Below, in pieces: positions 15,801 through 23,433 of a DNA stretch of 64,000 nucleotides. Below the pieces are notes generated by a model. The model was not told the origin of the DNA and did not search any database. It saw only the letters and a program-made list of their open reading frames with translations. Origin of the DNA: Stieleria varia (GTDB taxonomy: Bacteria > Planctomycetota > Planctomycetia > Pirellulales > Pirellulaceae); contig NZ_CP151726.1 in NCBI RefSeq assembly GCF_038443385.1, positions 8,990,001-9,054,000 on the forward strand. Direction: 5' to 3'. The position numbers were made by a program, and so were the translations under genes. Position 1 is the stretch's first letter, and each line of letters starts with the position of its first letter.

Positions 15801-18795
15801 TATTGATCTGTCCTCCTTGATCGTCGGCAGCGAGAACTCTTCGAACTATTCTCCCCCCGCATCAACGATTCCCCAGCACACACAATCGCTGGGATCGATC
15901 GGCGGTTACTCCGCAGAGACAACAGGCCAAACCTTTACCGCGACTTGGGAAGATTTGATTCCGGGCACGCAATACCATGTCTATGTATTTGGATTGGAAA
16001 ACGAACCCGGTAGCTTTTCTCACGATGTAACCATGACGGGTGCAAACACCGTCAGCTTTACGCAAACGTTGACCCATGGTGAGCTATCGGTCAATGATGC
16101 CGTTGGATCCGACAGCAACTCGCTGGACTCCTATGCTCGCTTTGTAACCGCTGATGCGGGTGGCCAGATTCAGTTGAGCATTGCACCGAGCACCGGCTCG
16201 ACGGGGATTTCGCTTGCCGGTTTGGCAATCCAAGCCTTTGGCCAGTCAGATTCGCTGACTGTTCGGATTGATGATCGATCGATCAGTGAAAACGGCGGCA
16301 TCGCAACTGCCACCGTTATCCGTCATAACGGAACCAGCGGCGACTTGACGATCAATCTTTCCAGTAGTGACACCGGCGAAGCCACCGTGCCTGCATCGGT
16401 CACGATTCCCGACGGTGCTGACCGAGTGACTTTCGATGTTTCCGCAGTCGACGATGCGGTCATCGACGGATCACAATCTGCTGAAATCACAGCTACCGCG
16501 GCTGGTCTGACCGAAGGCAAGGATCTGCTGGTGGTGCTGGACGATGACGCCTTCCAAAATCCACTCGTCGGAGTCGACTTTGACGAGGACAACGTTCGCC
16601 CTATCAATTGGACGACCGTTGGCGGTGTGAGCACCCCGTACACCGAGATGAACTTGACTGACGAAAGCGGCGCGGCAACCAATTTTGATTTGACAATTTC
16701 GGGAGCGGCGGGATCGACGAGTGACTACACGGCAGATCCCGATCCATCGACCATCCCTATTCACGCCCAGTCGCTGGATAATATCGAAGGTCAGATTTTT
16801 ACCGATGCCAATCCGGTCACCTTTCAGTGGAGTGATCTGACTCCCGGAAAGTCCTACCAGATTTACGTGTTTGGTCTCGAGTCGTTTTACGGGACGATCT
16901 CGCAGGAAGTCGTGATCACCGGCCAGGGGGCGCCCATCACGTTGACGCAGGTGTTTAACACAGGCCAGCTCTTCATCAACGATCAATTGGGGTCCGACAG
17001 CCGAACGCTGGATTCGTACGCGCAAGTCATTCCTGCGGATGCGACGGGTCAAATCACCATTGAAGTCAACCCGATCAATGGGAGCTCAGATGTTTCGTTG
17101 GGTGGGCTGGCAATTCGCGAACTCGGTGCCCCTACACCCCAGGACTTTGGCGATGCACCGGCCTCCTACAAGACACTGTCCGCAGACCAGGGCGCAGCCC
17201 ATTGGGCGGTCGGGCCGAGATTGGGCGACTCCCGCGATGGAGAATCCGATGGGCAGCCGTCGGCAGCAGCGGATGGGGATGGCGATGACGAAGACGGCGT
17301 GATGTTCGGGCTATTGACCGCAGAAATGACAATGGCCGCAGTGAACGTCGACCTGCAAAATGCGGCGATGGCAAAAATCGATGCCTGGATTGACTTCAAC
17401 CAAGACGGCGACTGGGACGACCCGAACGAAAAAATTCTCAACGGTGCGGATGTTGTCGGCGGCATGCAAACCTTGAACTACTCGGTCCCCGCCGGGATCA
17501 TCATCGGTGAAACATTTGCTCGCGTCCGTGTCAGCACCGCCGGCGGCCTGGACGTGACGGGAGTCGCACCCGACGGCGAAGTGGAAGACTACAAAATCAG
17601 CGTTCTGCCGCAACGATCGGTCGATGCCTTTATCGATAATGCAAACAATTTGATTGTGCAGCCGGTCAGCGGCCCTGGTTTGGACGATGACATCACCATC
17701 GAAAACGATGGAACCCACTTGCGAATTCGTGACGCAAGCTATTCGGTCGTGGCCGGAAATGGCGTCTCTCAAGATAACGCTGAAGTCATCGTTCCGGTCT
17801 CCAGCGTCAGTGGTCCGCTGGGGGTCTCGATCGACACGGGTTCCGGGACCGATACGGTCACGCTGAATGGTTACCAGGGGACACTGCCCAACCCCGTCGC
17901 GATCAATATCGACAACGCGGACACCGTGCTGGCAGGCGATTTGCAAATCGACCTCGCAAGCGGCTTTACCCCGTCGGTCGGCCAGTCATTCCTGCTGGTT
18001 CAGTCCTCCGATGGGATCGCCCAATCGTTTTCGGCGATGACGTTGCCAACCGCCCCGGCCGACACGCAATGGGACTTGATCGTCACCGCGACTGAAGTCC
18101 GCCTGAACTTGATTTCGGTGCCGCCAAGAATCGTCGAAGTACGAGTCGGTTCCACGCACTGGAATCAAGCCTTCCGAAACAAAATCGATCCCCAGGGCCA
18201 GGGCTATCTCGTCTCGACAGGTACCAATCAGCTAGCCGATGTTCCGTTCAACAATGCCAATCAGATTTTTATCGAGTTTGATCAGCCGGTTTTTGCCGCT
18301 GGTGGAGTGGAATTGGATCGGGACCAGTTTCAAGTGATCGGTTCACCCACGTTGGGCATCAACTATCCAATCGACACGGCAATCTTTGACGAGTCCACCA
18401 ACACGGCAATCCTGACGCTGCAGAATCATTTGACCGCTGACAAGTTGCTGTTGCATATCGATGACGGGGCGATCGAAAACGCCCAAGGAGCCGCTTTGGA
18501 TGGTGAATGGACGACCGGACGCACGACGCCATCGGGTGACACGAATTTGGGGGGCGTATTCCATTTCAGAATGGATGTCTTGCCCGGCAATGTGAACGAT
18601 GACTTGCTCACCAACACGACAGATCTTTCCTTTGTCCGCTCGCTTGGAACACAGATCGCCGGGGTGACGACCGAGTTCAACGCTCGGGCGAACGTGAATG
18701 GTGATCTTCTGGTCAACACGACCGACTTGTCCGTGATCCGCGCCATGGGAACACAACTGCTCCTCGGCTTGGACGATCCGACTCCTCCGGCATGA
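12820..18795 (+). CDS. Large secreted modular protein: LEPR-XLL-like signal, reprolysin-like metallopeptidase, GEVED-like domain, dockerin
   Basis: 1991 residues. N-terminal IEVLESRNLLAAG is a variant of the planctomycete LEPR-XLL export motif. Residues about 65-285 look like a reprolysin-type zinc peptidase: HEIGHQFGAHH at 205-215 (HExxHxxGxxH) followed by a Met-turn (STLMSYAG). Then Ig/cadherin-like and Calx-beta-like regions, and three related 230-300-residue modules beginning at about 648, 958 and 1251 (GVDFDVL, GIDIGFN, GVDFDED, each followed by NWT). A GEVED-like domain spans about 1443-1600 (DFGDAPASY to GEVEDYKISVL). A dockerin-like pair of calcium loops closes the protein (about 1919-1985: GNVNDDLLTNTTDLS, VNGDLLVNTTDLS). 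GAGGG precedes the start. It likely cleaves or binds external protein; substrate unknown. Confidence 0.92.
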   Translation: MRASERAAATIAHLRRRLARVLSQGGIRYEPSRMRRRPGRSGAPRIEVLESRNLLAAGVGDDNFSVGDQLRHYRLAIAATAEYTEFIGGQAQAFAQIQSTVDDLNEIFQRELSIRFDLISTIDTVFTDAASDGYTNGDVDVMVFENTSILNAAYSSSAYDIGHVFGTGTEGGYAYAEVVNTSTKGRGVSTSQNPAGPSFVNLVAHEIGHQFGAHHTFNVNKLFGGSEARESGNAFEPASGSTLMSYAGTIGDGNDLQEYPDQQFHSASFEQVAEFVAGVGTPSSTTPTGNNIPVVDAGVDYVIPAQTPFQLSAVGMDADPMDSLTYTWDQMNLGSAQGLPVTDDGSRPLFRSFPPTIKDNRVFPRLSDLVAGVDTAAIGEGLPTTTRDLDFRVTVRDGNGGVNSDDVALSVVNTGVPFAITSTGADWTGGTSQTLVWNVAGTTTAAGNGINTDFVAIDLSLDGGLSYPIQLSGSTANDGTFTFDAPNINASQARVRVQGLGNVFFAISDADITITSSSGSPGITITETDGGTLVGEDGVVDGQTVDTYEIARTTSTAGTTTVEVTTGGHTEVSTDGVHFFTSLSVDLSGTTPATITVRGLDDSLDEAIHTDLISHSVTSSIDPSYSAATIIRSLNATIADDEWQPVIGVDFDVLAGKSPDNWTKIVDLFDGFYANLIREDGFSTNIALDVAVETAAQVFEMVPDETPLHSPRLDGIDGSRLATESFTLTWSGLAPGADYNVYVIASEWFTTQNILQTVHVTGQVNAPEFVQNSRLIDNGVLVNGNLADEDRPLESDAVVAQADSNGEIKIVVSNVSPIPGEDSILSGVAIQRLAPDAAGFTISQSDSSTRVSEAGAQDTFDVTLTSAPTGTVVIDLTVQSPHEVSISPATLTFDNTNWNVSQPITVTGVDDSASDGDQYSNITLSIDPAITTDNAFDEFSDRVISVLTLDDETGPLIGIDIGFNDTVVNNWTDVESIFTVSGSDMIAEDGTSTSIDLSSLIVGSENSSNYSPPASTIPQHTQSLGSIGGYSAETTGQTFTATWEDLIPGTQYHVYVFGLENEPGSFSHDVTMTGANTVSFTQTLTHGELSVNDAVGSDSNSLDSYARFVTADAGGQIQLSIAPSTGSTGISLAGLAIQAFGQSDSLTVRIDDRSISENGGIATATVIRHNGTSGDLTINLSSSDTGEATVPASVTIPDGADRVTFDVSAVDDAVIDGSQSAEITATAAGLTEGKDLLVVLDDDAFQNPLVGVDFDEDNVRPINWTTVGGVSTPYTEMNLTDESGAATNFDLTISGAAGSTSDYTADPDPSTIPIHAQSLDNIEGQIFTDANPVTFQWSDLTPGKSYQIYVFGLESFYGTISQEVVITGQGAPITLTQVFNTGQLFINDQLGSDSRTLDSYAQVIPADATGQITIEVNPINGSSDVSLGGLAIRELGAPTPQDFGDAPASYKTLSADQGAAHWAVGPRLGDSRDGESDGQPSAAADGDGDDEDGVMFGLLTAEMTMAAVNVDLQNAAMAKIDAWIDFNQDGDWDDPNEKILNGADVVGGMQTLNYSVPAGIIIGETFARVRVSTAGGLDVTGVAPDGEVEDYKISVLPQRSVDAFIDNANNLIVQPVSGPGLDDDITIENDGTHLRIRDASYSVVAGNGVSQDNAEVIVPVSSVSGPLGVSIDTGSGTDTVTLNGYQGTLPNPVAINIDNADTVLAGDLQIDLASGFTPSVGQSFLLVQSSDGIAQSFSAMTLPTAPADTQWDLIVTATEVRLNLISVPPRIVEVRVGSTHWNQAFRNKIDPQGQGYLVSTGTNQLADVPFNNANQIFIEFDQPVFAAGGVELDRDQFQVIGSPTLGINYPIDTAIFDESTNTAILTLQNHLTADKLLLHIDDGAIENAQGAALDGEWTTGRTTPSGDTNLGGVFHFRMDVLPGNVNDDLLTNTTDLSFVRSLGTQIAGVTTEFNARANVNGDLLVNTTDLSVIRAMGTQLLLGLDDPTPPA

Positions 18796-18891
18796 CGATG
18801 ATCAGTCGTCGTGTGCTATTTCGGCGGTGGTTGGGAAAAGCCACTGGGGCAAATGCTCGATCAAGACATCACGGAGCCATCGCGAATCTTT

Positions 18892-20220
18892 TCACTCTCT
18901 GTCGCCAATGCAGTAGATGCGTGATGAAGTACGAATGAGCAAACGCTCTCCTGCAATCGCTGGAGTTGACATGCCCATGTCGTCTTCTGCGAGTTGATTG
19001 GTGTGCAACAGCTCAAACTCGTCGCTGTCCTTGAGCACGAAGGTTATGCCGTCCTCATTGAGACAAAAGATCTTGCCATCCATGGCCCATGGAGACGATG
19101 TGAAGGCCCTGCCCCTGGGCAGTCGCTTCTGGTCGAAAAATTCACCGCCAGTTTTGGCGTTGTAACAGGCAACCAAGCCTCGGTCGTACAGAACGAACAG
19201 TCGATCCTCCGAAACGAGTGTGCTGGGATTGTAAGGTGCCGCTTGCGGTAGCGACCACGCGATGAAATCGTTCGTCGTTGCTTCATCTTGGAGCGAGATG
19301 TCTCCCGATGCGCCAGGCTTGATCGCGTAGATCGGCCGCTCTTGATCACCTACATATCCTGATGTGATGTAGAGCAATCCGTTCGCAGCATACGGGGTTG
19401 CGATGGTGATGCTTGACATGCCTCGCAGTGACCAGAGCTCTTTGCCGTCGAGGTCATAAGACCTGACGGCTTCACTGCCCGGCGTCACGAGCTCCGTTCT
19501 CAGATCATTTTCCCAGACAAACGGAGTCGCCCAATTGCTCTCTTCGTCGCGGGGCGTTCGCCAAAGCTCCTTGCCGGATCTCGCATCGAGCGCTAGAAGG
19601 TATGACGCTTGGTCATTGTCGTTGCAGTAATACAGCTTGCCTTGGTGTAGAACCGGCGAAGCAGCGTTTCCCCAGCCGTAACGTGTTGGCAACGGCTCCA
19701 GGTCGTGCCGCCAGAGTTCGTTGCCCTCGAGATCGAAACAGAAGATGCCGACACTGCCAAAGCAACAGTAAACTCGCTCGCCATCAGTCACCGGCGTTTC
19801 CGATGCAAAGCTGCTCTTCACATGGATAGCTGATTTGGGTTTGCCTTCGTGAACTTGCCGTTCCCAGCGAATTTCGCCGGACTTGAGATCGAGGCAAATC
19901 ACCATCCAACGATGAATCGAATCTGGAGGGGCGGGTCGATTGCCACCAAAGTAAAGCCCCTTTTTTGCTTCCTCTGTCGTTCCCGTGTTGATCACCGTGG
20001 TCAAGAAGACATGATCGTTCCAAACCACTGGCGAGGACCAACCACGCCCTGGAATATCACGCTTCCATGCGACGTTTTCGGTCGCCGACCAACGGTCCGG
20101 TATTTGGGTTGCTTCGGCGACACCACGCGAACCAGGTCCACGGAACTGCGACCAGTCCGATTGTGCGAGGGCGAAGGACGGTGTTGTCAACAAGAATAGA
20201 AATGATATGACAGTTTTCAT
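18892..20220 (-). CDS. Secreted PQQ-type beta-propeller repeat protein
   Basis: 442 residues with a signal peptide (VISFLFLLTTPSFALAQ). The sequence DWSQFRGPGSRGVAEATQIP is the usual opening of planctomycete PQQ-like propeller proteins. Blade repeats carry paired Trp/Gly motifs: DLKSGEIRWERQV, DLEGNELWRHDLE, DARSGKELWRTPRD, DLDGKELWSLRG, YNAKTGGEFFDQ. This resembles BamB and pyrrolo-quinoline-quinone dehydrogenase propellers, but no catalytic or PQQ-binding residues can be assigned, so a structural or binding role is as likely as an enzymatic one. It lies 137 bases after arsA on the same strand; a link to arsenic is not supported. Confidence 0.85.
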   Translation of the reverse strand: MKTVISFLFLLTTPSFALAQSDWSQFRGPGSRGVAEATQIPDRWSATENVAWKRDIPGRGWSSPVVWNDHVFLTTVINTGTTEEAKKGLYFGGNRPAPPDSIHRWMVICLDLKSGEIRWERQVHEGKPKSAIHVKSSFASETPVTDGERVYCCFGSVGIFCFDLEGNELWRHDLEPLPTRYGWGNAASPVLHQGKLYYCNDNDQASYLLALDARSGKELWRTPRDEESNWATPFVWENDLRTELVTPGSEAVRSYDLDGKELWSLRGMSSITIATPYAANGLLYITSGYVGDQERPIYAIKPGASGDISLQDEATTNDFIAWSLPQAAPYNPSTLVSEDRLFVLYDRGLVACYNAKTGGEFFDQKRLPRGRAFTSSPWAMDGKIFCLNEDGITFVLKDSDEFELLHTNQLAEDDMGMSTPAIAGERLLIRTSSRIYCIGDRE

Positions 20221-20357
20221 CGCTAGTTCGGCGTCGCCTCTCCATGTGGATAACGATAATCGGCCCTGTCGTCGGTCGAGACCTGTTTCGTCGAACCGTC
20301 CGACAGCGCGTAGAGGAACAGTTTACCGTCAGCGTGTGAGGCGATGGTGCTGCCGTA

Positions 20358-22181
20358 TTAATGCCCTGCGGCTGATGGAAGGTGTGTTAAATCAGAATGG
20401 GTCAAGCGGCTTAGCCTCTGAAGTCCGGTGGGTGGCTCGATCTGCCAGGGGATCATGGCGACGCGGCTTGCCAGTGTTTGTTGCACTTCGCTCAAGTACT
20501 TCTGCTCGTTCGATTGGCGCTGCTTCATCAGCGGATCTGTGATCGGCAAGGGACTGAGCACTTGATTGATCACCCAAGCGTACGGCTCGATCTCGGCGCG
20601 TCGAAGATCACGCTGCAGCGCGGCCGCTTCGTGCACCGGAGTGGCTTCGGCGAGCGTGACGATGAGGACGCGGGTAAAGCTCGGATCGCGGAGCCGTGGC
20701 AATAAGTTCTCGACTGCCTCGGGCATTTCGCTTGTTTGCCGAGTCACTTCGCGATGGTAGGCGAGTGCCGAATCGAGCAGCAATACAGTGTGCCCGGTGG
20801 GAGCTGTGTCGAGCACTACGAATTTGCTGGTGCCGGCGGAAACGGCATTTGCAAAGGCACGAAACACGGCAATTTCCTCGGTGCACGGCGATCGCAAATC
20901 TTCTTCGAGCAGTGCCTTGCCTTGTGCGTCGAGATTCGCACCGGCTTTCCTTAAGACCTCCGCCGAGTATCGAGCGGTTTCTTCGGACGGATCGATGCGA
21001 CTGACCGATAGGTTGGGCAACCGTTCATCATTCATGGCAGCCGCGATGTGGGCTGCGGGGTCCGTCGTGGACAGATGGACTTCGTAACCACGCTCGGCGA
21101 TCGCAACAGCCACCGCCGCGGCCACCGTCGTCTTGCCAACGCCACCCTTGCCCATCGCCAAGATAACGCCATGACCAGGGGCAACAAGATCATCGACTAG
21201 TTCGCCCAGTTGTGGAATCAGCCGGAACGCGTTGGCGTCCGGTTCCTCCGATGCGGACACATGGTGTGAGAACCGGGGGCTGACGCCCGGTGGCTGATGG
21301 GTGGACTCACCAAGGCGACGAAGTGATTCGATTCCGAGAATCCCGTTGGGACTCAGCGGCACGATGGTCAGTGGAAACCCCCTTAACTCCTCGGGCATCG
21401 TCTTCAGGGCCGTGCCACCTCGTTGTTGCAACGCCACCGCGTACTGGTCGCTCAAGTCAACTGCCTCGAACACGCCATTGACCACAAGATGTTGATTTTG
21501 AACGCCAAGTTCGGCCAGTTCACTGCTGGTTCGAGCGGCTTCACGCAATGCGCTCGGCTCTGCGCGAGCGACCAGCACCAGCGTCGTGACGGTCGCATCG
21601 CTGAGCGACTTCACCGACTCTTGATATAACTTTTGTTGAGCCTGCAATCCCGCCAGCGGACCAAGGCAACTGGTGCCCGTCGTATTCTGCGCCATGAAAC
21701 CGTCCCAGGCCGATGGCAGCGTCAGCAACCGCAACGTGTGACCGGTCGGTGCTGTATCAAAGACGACATGATCGTACTGAGCCGTGGCGGTCGGATCACC
21801 GAGCAACCGCGAGAACTCGTCAAACGCAGCAATCTCAAGCGTGCAAGAACCAGAGAATTGTTCTTCCATGCTGGCCACGGCCGCGTCGGGCAGGACTCCG
21901 CGATACGGTCCAACCATTCGTTCGCGATACTCTGCCGCCGATTTCTCCGGATCGAGATTCATCGCAAACAGCGTCGGTAGCTCTGGAATCGCCGTCGGAT
22001 GGTTTTCTAATGTGACGCCTAGAACCTCGTCGAGATTCGAAGCGGGGTCCGTGGATACGAGCAATACATTCTTGCCCGAATCAGCGAGCTTGACTGCGGT
22101 CGCACATGCCACAGATGTCTTGCCAACACCCCCTTTGCCAGTGAAGAACAAATTTCGTGTTGGTTGGTCGATGAATTTCAT
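20358..22181 (-). CDS. arsA: Arsenical pump-driving ATPase ArsA
   Basis: 607 residues, two homologous ATPase halves. P-loops GKGGVGKT at 15-22 and 344-351; switch II signatures DTAPTGHT at 142-149 and 458-465. The arsenite/antimonite-binding cysteines are all present: C113, C172 and C433, corresponding to C113, C172 and C422 of the E. coli plasmid protein. ArsA couples ATP hydrolysis to arsenite export through ArsB or Acr3, receiving arsenite from ArsD. It follows arsD on the same strand after 134 bases. No membrane pump gene lies in the window, so the ATPase must work with a pump encoded elsewhere or have another role. Confidence 0.96.
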   Translation of the reverse strand: MKFIDQPTRNLFFTGKGGVGKTSVACATAVKLADSGKNVLLVSTDPASNLDEVLGVTLENHPTAIPELPTLFAMNLDPEKSAAEYRERMVGPYRGVLPDAAVASMEEQFSGSCTLEIAAFDEFSRLLGDPTATAQYDHVVFDTAPTGHTLRLLTLPSAWDGFMAQNTTGTSCLGPLAGLQAQQKLYQESVKSLSDATVTTLVLVARAEPSALREAARTSSELAELGVQNQHLVVNGVFEAVDLSDQYAVALQQRGGTALKTMPEELRGFPLTIVPLSPNGILGIESLRRLGESTHQPPGVSPRFSHHVSASEEPDANAFRLIPQLGELVDDLVAPGHGVILAMGKGGVGKTTVAAAVAVAIAERGYEVHLSTTDPAAHIAAAMNDERLPNLSVSRIDPSEETARYSAEVLRKAGANLDAQGKALLEEDLRSPCTEEIAVFRAFANAVSAGTSKFVVLDTAPTGHTVLLLDSALAYHREVTRQTSEMPEAVENLLPRLRDPSFTRVLIVTLAEATPVHEAAALQRDLRRAEIEPYAWVINQVLSPLPITDPLMKQRQSNEQKYLSEVQQTLASRVAMIPWQIEPPTGLQRLSRLTHSDLTHLPSAAGH

Positions 22182-22315
22182 GTTTCGTGTTTCATATTTC
22201 GCAGGTGGCGGCGACTTTTAGTTGCCGTTTCATAATCGTGGCAGCGACCGTTGGTCGCGGTTTCTTGTGATGGCGACTGAAAGTCGTCATTACGGATTGC
22301 AAGCTTGGCAGCTGA

Positions 22316-22687
22316 CTAGCAACATCCACTGGTTCCGCAACATCCGCCGTCCGATTTGGTGACCGGCAATCGTTGCTTCGCTGGCGCGCCGTCGACCCAA
22401 CCGGCGAGATCTTCGCGTGACGGATAAACGGTTTGACTGACGATCTCGCCATCAACGACAACGACGGGCAGGCAGTCCGTTCCCGCGGTACTCAAGAGTC
22501 CGTGGATCGCCTTGTTCTCGATGAAGGCCTGTGGCTGTTGAGCCAAGTTGAATCGCTCGACGTTGTGACCTTGACTTTTCAACCAGTCGAGGTCGGCGGC
22601 GAACTTCGGCAACACAGGGTCAACCTCTGGTCCACAGACGCCGGTCGAGCAGCACATGGGTTTGTCATAGACTTGGACGGACTTCAT
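22316..22687 (-). CDS. arsD: Arsenite metallochaperone ArsD
   Basis: 123 residues from the ATG at 22687, chosen because AAGGAG (22694-22699) lies six bases upstream and because the family begins with MKSVQVYD. Thioredoxin-like fold. Cysteines C12, C13 and C18 (PMCCSTGVCGPEVD) form the site that passes arsenite to ArsA; a second set at the C terminus (C116, C117, C122, C123) matches the vicinal pairs of E. coli ArsD. ArsD may also act as a weak repressor. It is preceded by an ArsR-type operator 83 bases upstream and followed by arsA. Confidence 0.96.
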   Translation of the reverse strand: MKSVQVYDKPMCCSTGVCGPEVDPVLPKFAADLDWLKSQGHNVERFNLAQQPQAFIENKAIHGLLSTAGTDCLPVVVVDGEIVSQTVYPSREDLAGWVDGAPAKQRLPVTKSDGGCCGTSGCC

Positions 22688-22693
22688 GGTTTT

Positions 22694-22699
22694 CTCCTT
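22694..22699 (-). promoter_or_regulatory. Ribosome-binding site of arsD
   Basis: AAGGAG on the minus strand with a six-base spacer to the ATG at 22687. It fixes the start downstream of an earlier in-frame codon at 22741. Confidence 0.85.
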
Positions 22700-22769
22700 G
22701 GAGATGGGTGGAAAATTCAAAACGGGAATGGACTCGCGCATCGGCGATCAACTTTTACTCGCTATCGTC

Positions 22770-22787
22770 TATCGCCGAAGCACGATA
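22770..22787 (-). promoter_or_regulatory. ArsR-type operator upstream of arsD
   Basis: TATCGCCGAAGCACGATA, an interrupted palindrome matching the arsR operator at 23238-23255 in 14 of 18 positions, including every base of the five-base outer arms. An overlapping CTATCGT half-site lies at about 22762-22768. Its presence implies separate arsR control of the arsD-arsA transcript. Confidence 0.75.
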
Positions 22788-22855
22788 GGGATAATTAAAA
22801 TGTATTAATCCGGTGAGCGGACACGCCGCTGACAGTCGGGATCTCCGCGAACCAA

Positions 22856-23191
22856 TTACAGTTCCGCGATCAACGCCTTTAGCTTGGCCATCGCATCCTT
22901 GTTGATGCAGTAACAAACCCGCGGACCGTCGATTTCGCCCTGCACCAGACCGGTTTCTTTGAGGATCTTCAGGTGTTGAGAGACCGTCGACTGAGCCAGT
23001 GGCATTTCTTCGACGATCTCACCGCACATGCACGACGTTCGATTGAGCAACAAGCGAACGATCCGCACGCGAGCCGGATGAGCGAGTGCCCAAGTCAGCT
23101 TGGCCATTTCTTCGGCCCATGCGACATCCGGCAAAGTCAGCTTTTCGCTGGTCGTGCAGCATTTCTTCGCTTCTGCCTTGGCTCGGACCAT
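22856..23191 (-). CDS. arsR: ArsR-family metalloregulatory repressor
   Basis: 111 residues with a winged helix-turn-helix (LAHPARVRIVRLLLN, then MPLAQSTVSQHLKILKETGL). Cysteine pairs at C11/C12, C54/C56 (RTSCMCGEIVEE) and C93/C95 (RVCYCINKD) could bind As(III) or Sb(III); C54-X-C56 sits where several ArsR proteins have their metal site at the start of the DNA-recognition region. AAGGGAA lies before the ATG. It should bind the palindromes at 23238 (own promoter) and 22770 (arsD promoter) and be released by arsenite. It heads the ars cluster. Confidence 0.93.
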   Translation of the reverse strand: MVRAKAEAKKCCTTSEKLTLPDVAWAEEMAKLTWALAHPARVRIVRLLLNRTSCMCGEIVEEMPLAQSTVSQHLKILKETGLVQGEIDGPRVCYCINKDAMAKLKALIAEL

Positions 23192-23237
23192 CGTTCATTT
23201 CCCTTGGAATCGATCTGGTAACCACAGCTAAATTGTT

Positions 23238-23255
23238 TATCGTCGATCTACGATA
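23238..23255 (-). promoter_or_regulatory. ArsR-type operator upstream of arsR
   Basis: TATCGTCGATCTACGATA, with perfect six-base arms TATCGT/ACGATA, centred about 55 bases before the arsR start. The same pattern precedes arsD. Confidence 0.78.
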
Positions 23256-23433
23256 GACTTCTGGATGTTTTCTGTCAAGACCGATGACGATAGCGAAGCG
23301 ATTCGCCTGGACTGATTCAGATTTCCAGGGTTGTCCGTGGACAGAGGGTCACGCGGGATGGGGCTCAGAAACCAAAAACCGAATGGCCCGTAGCGTGCTT
23401 CGCATTCTTGGTTTCTTGATGCGAACCTTCGGT

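Noticed and set aside
18892..20220. Membership of the propeller gene in the ars operon
   Set aside because: It is 137 bases downstream of arsA with its own signal peptide and no known arsenic role; adjacency alone is not enough.
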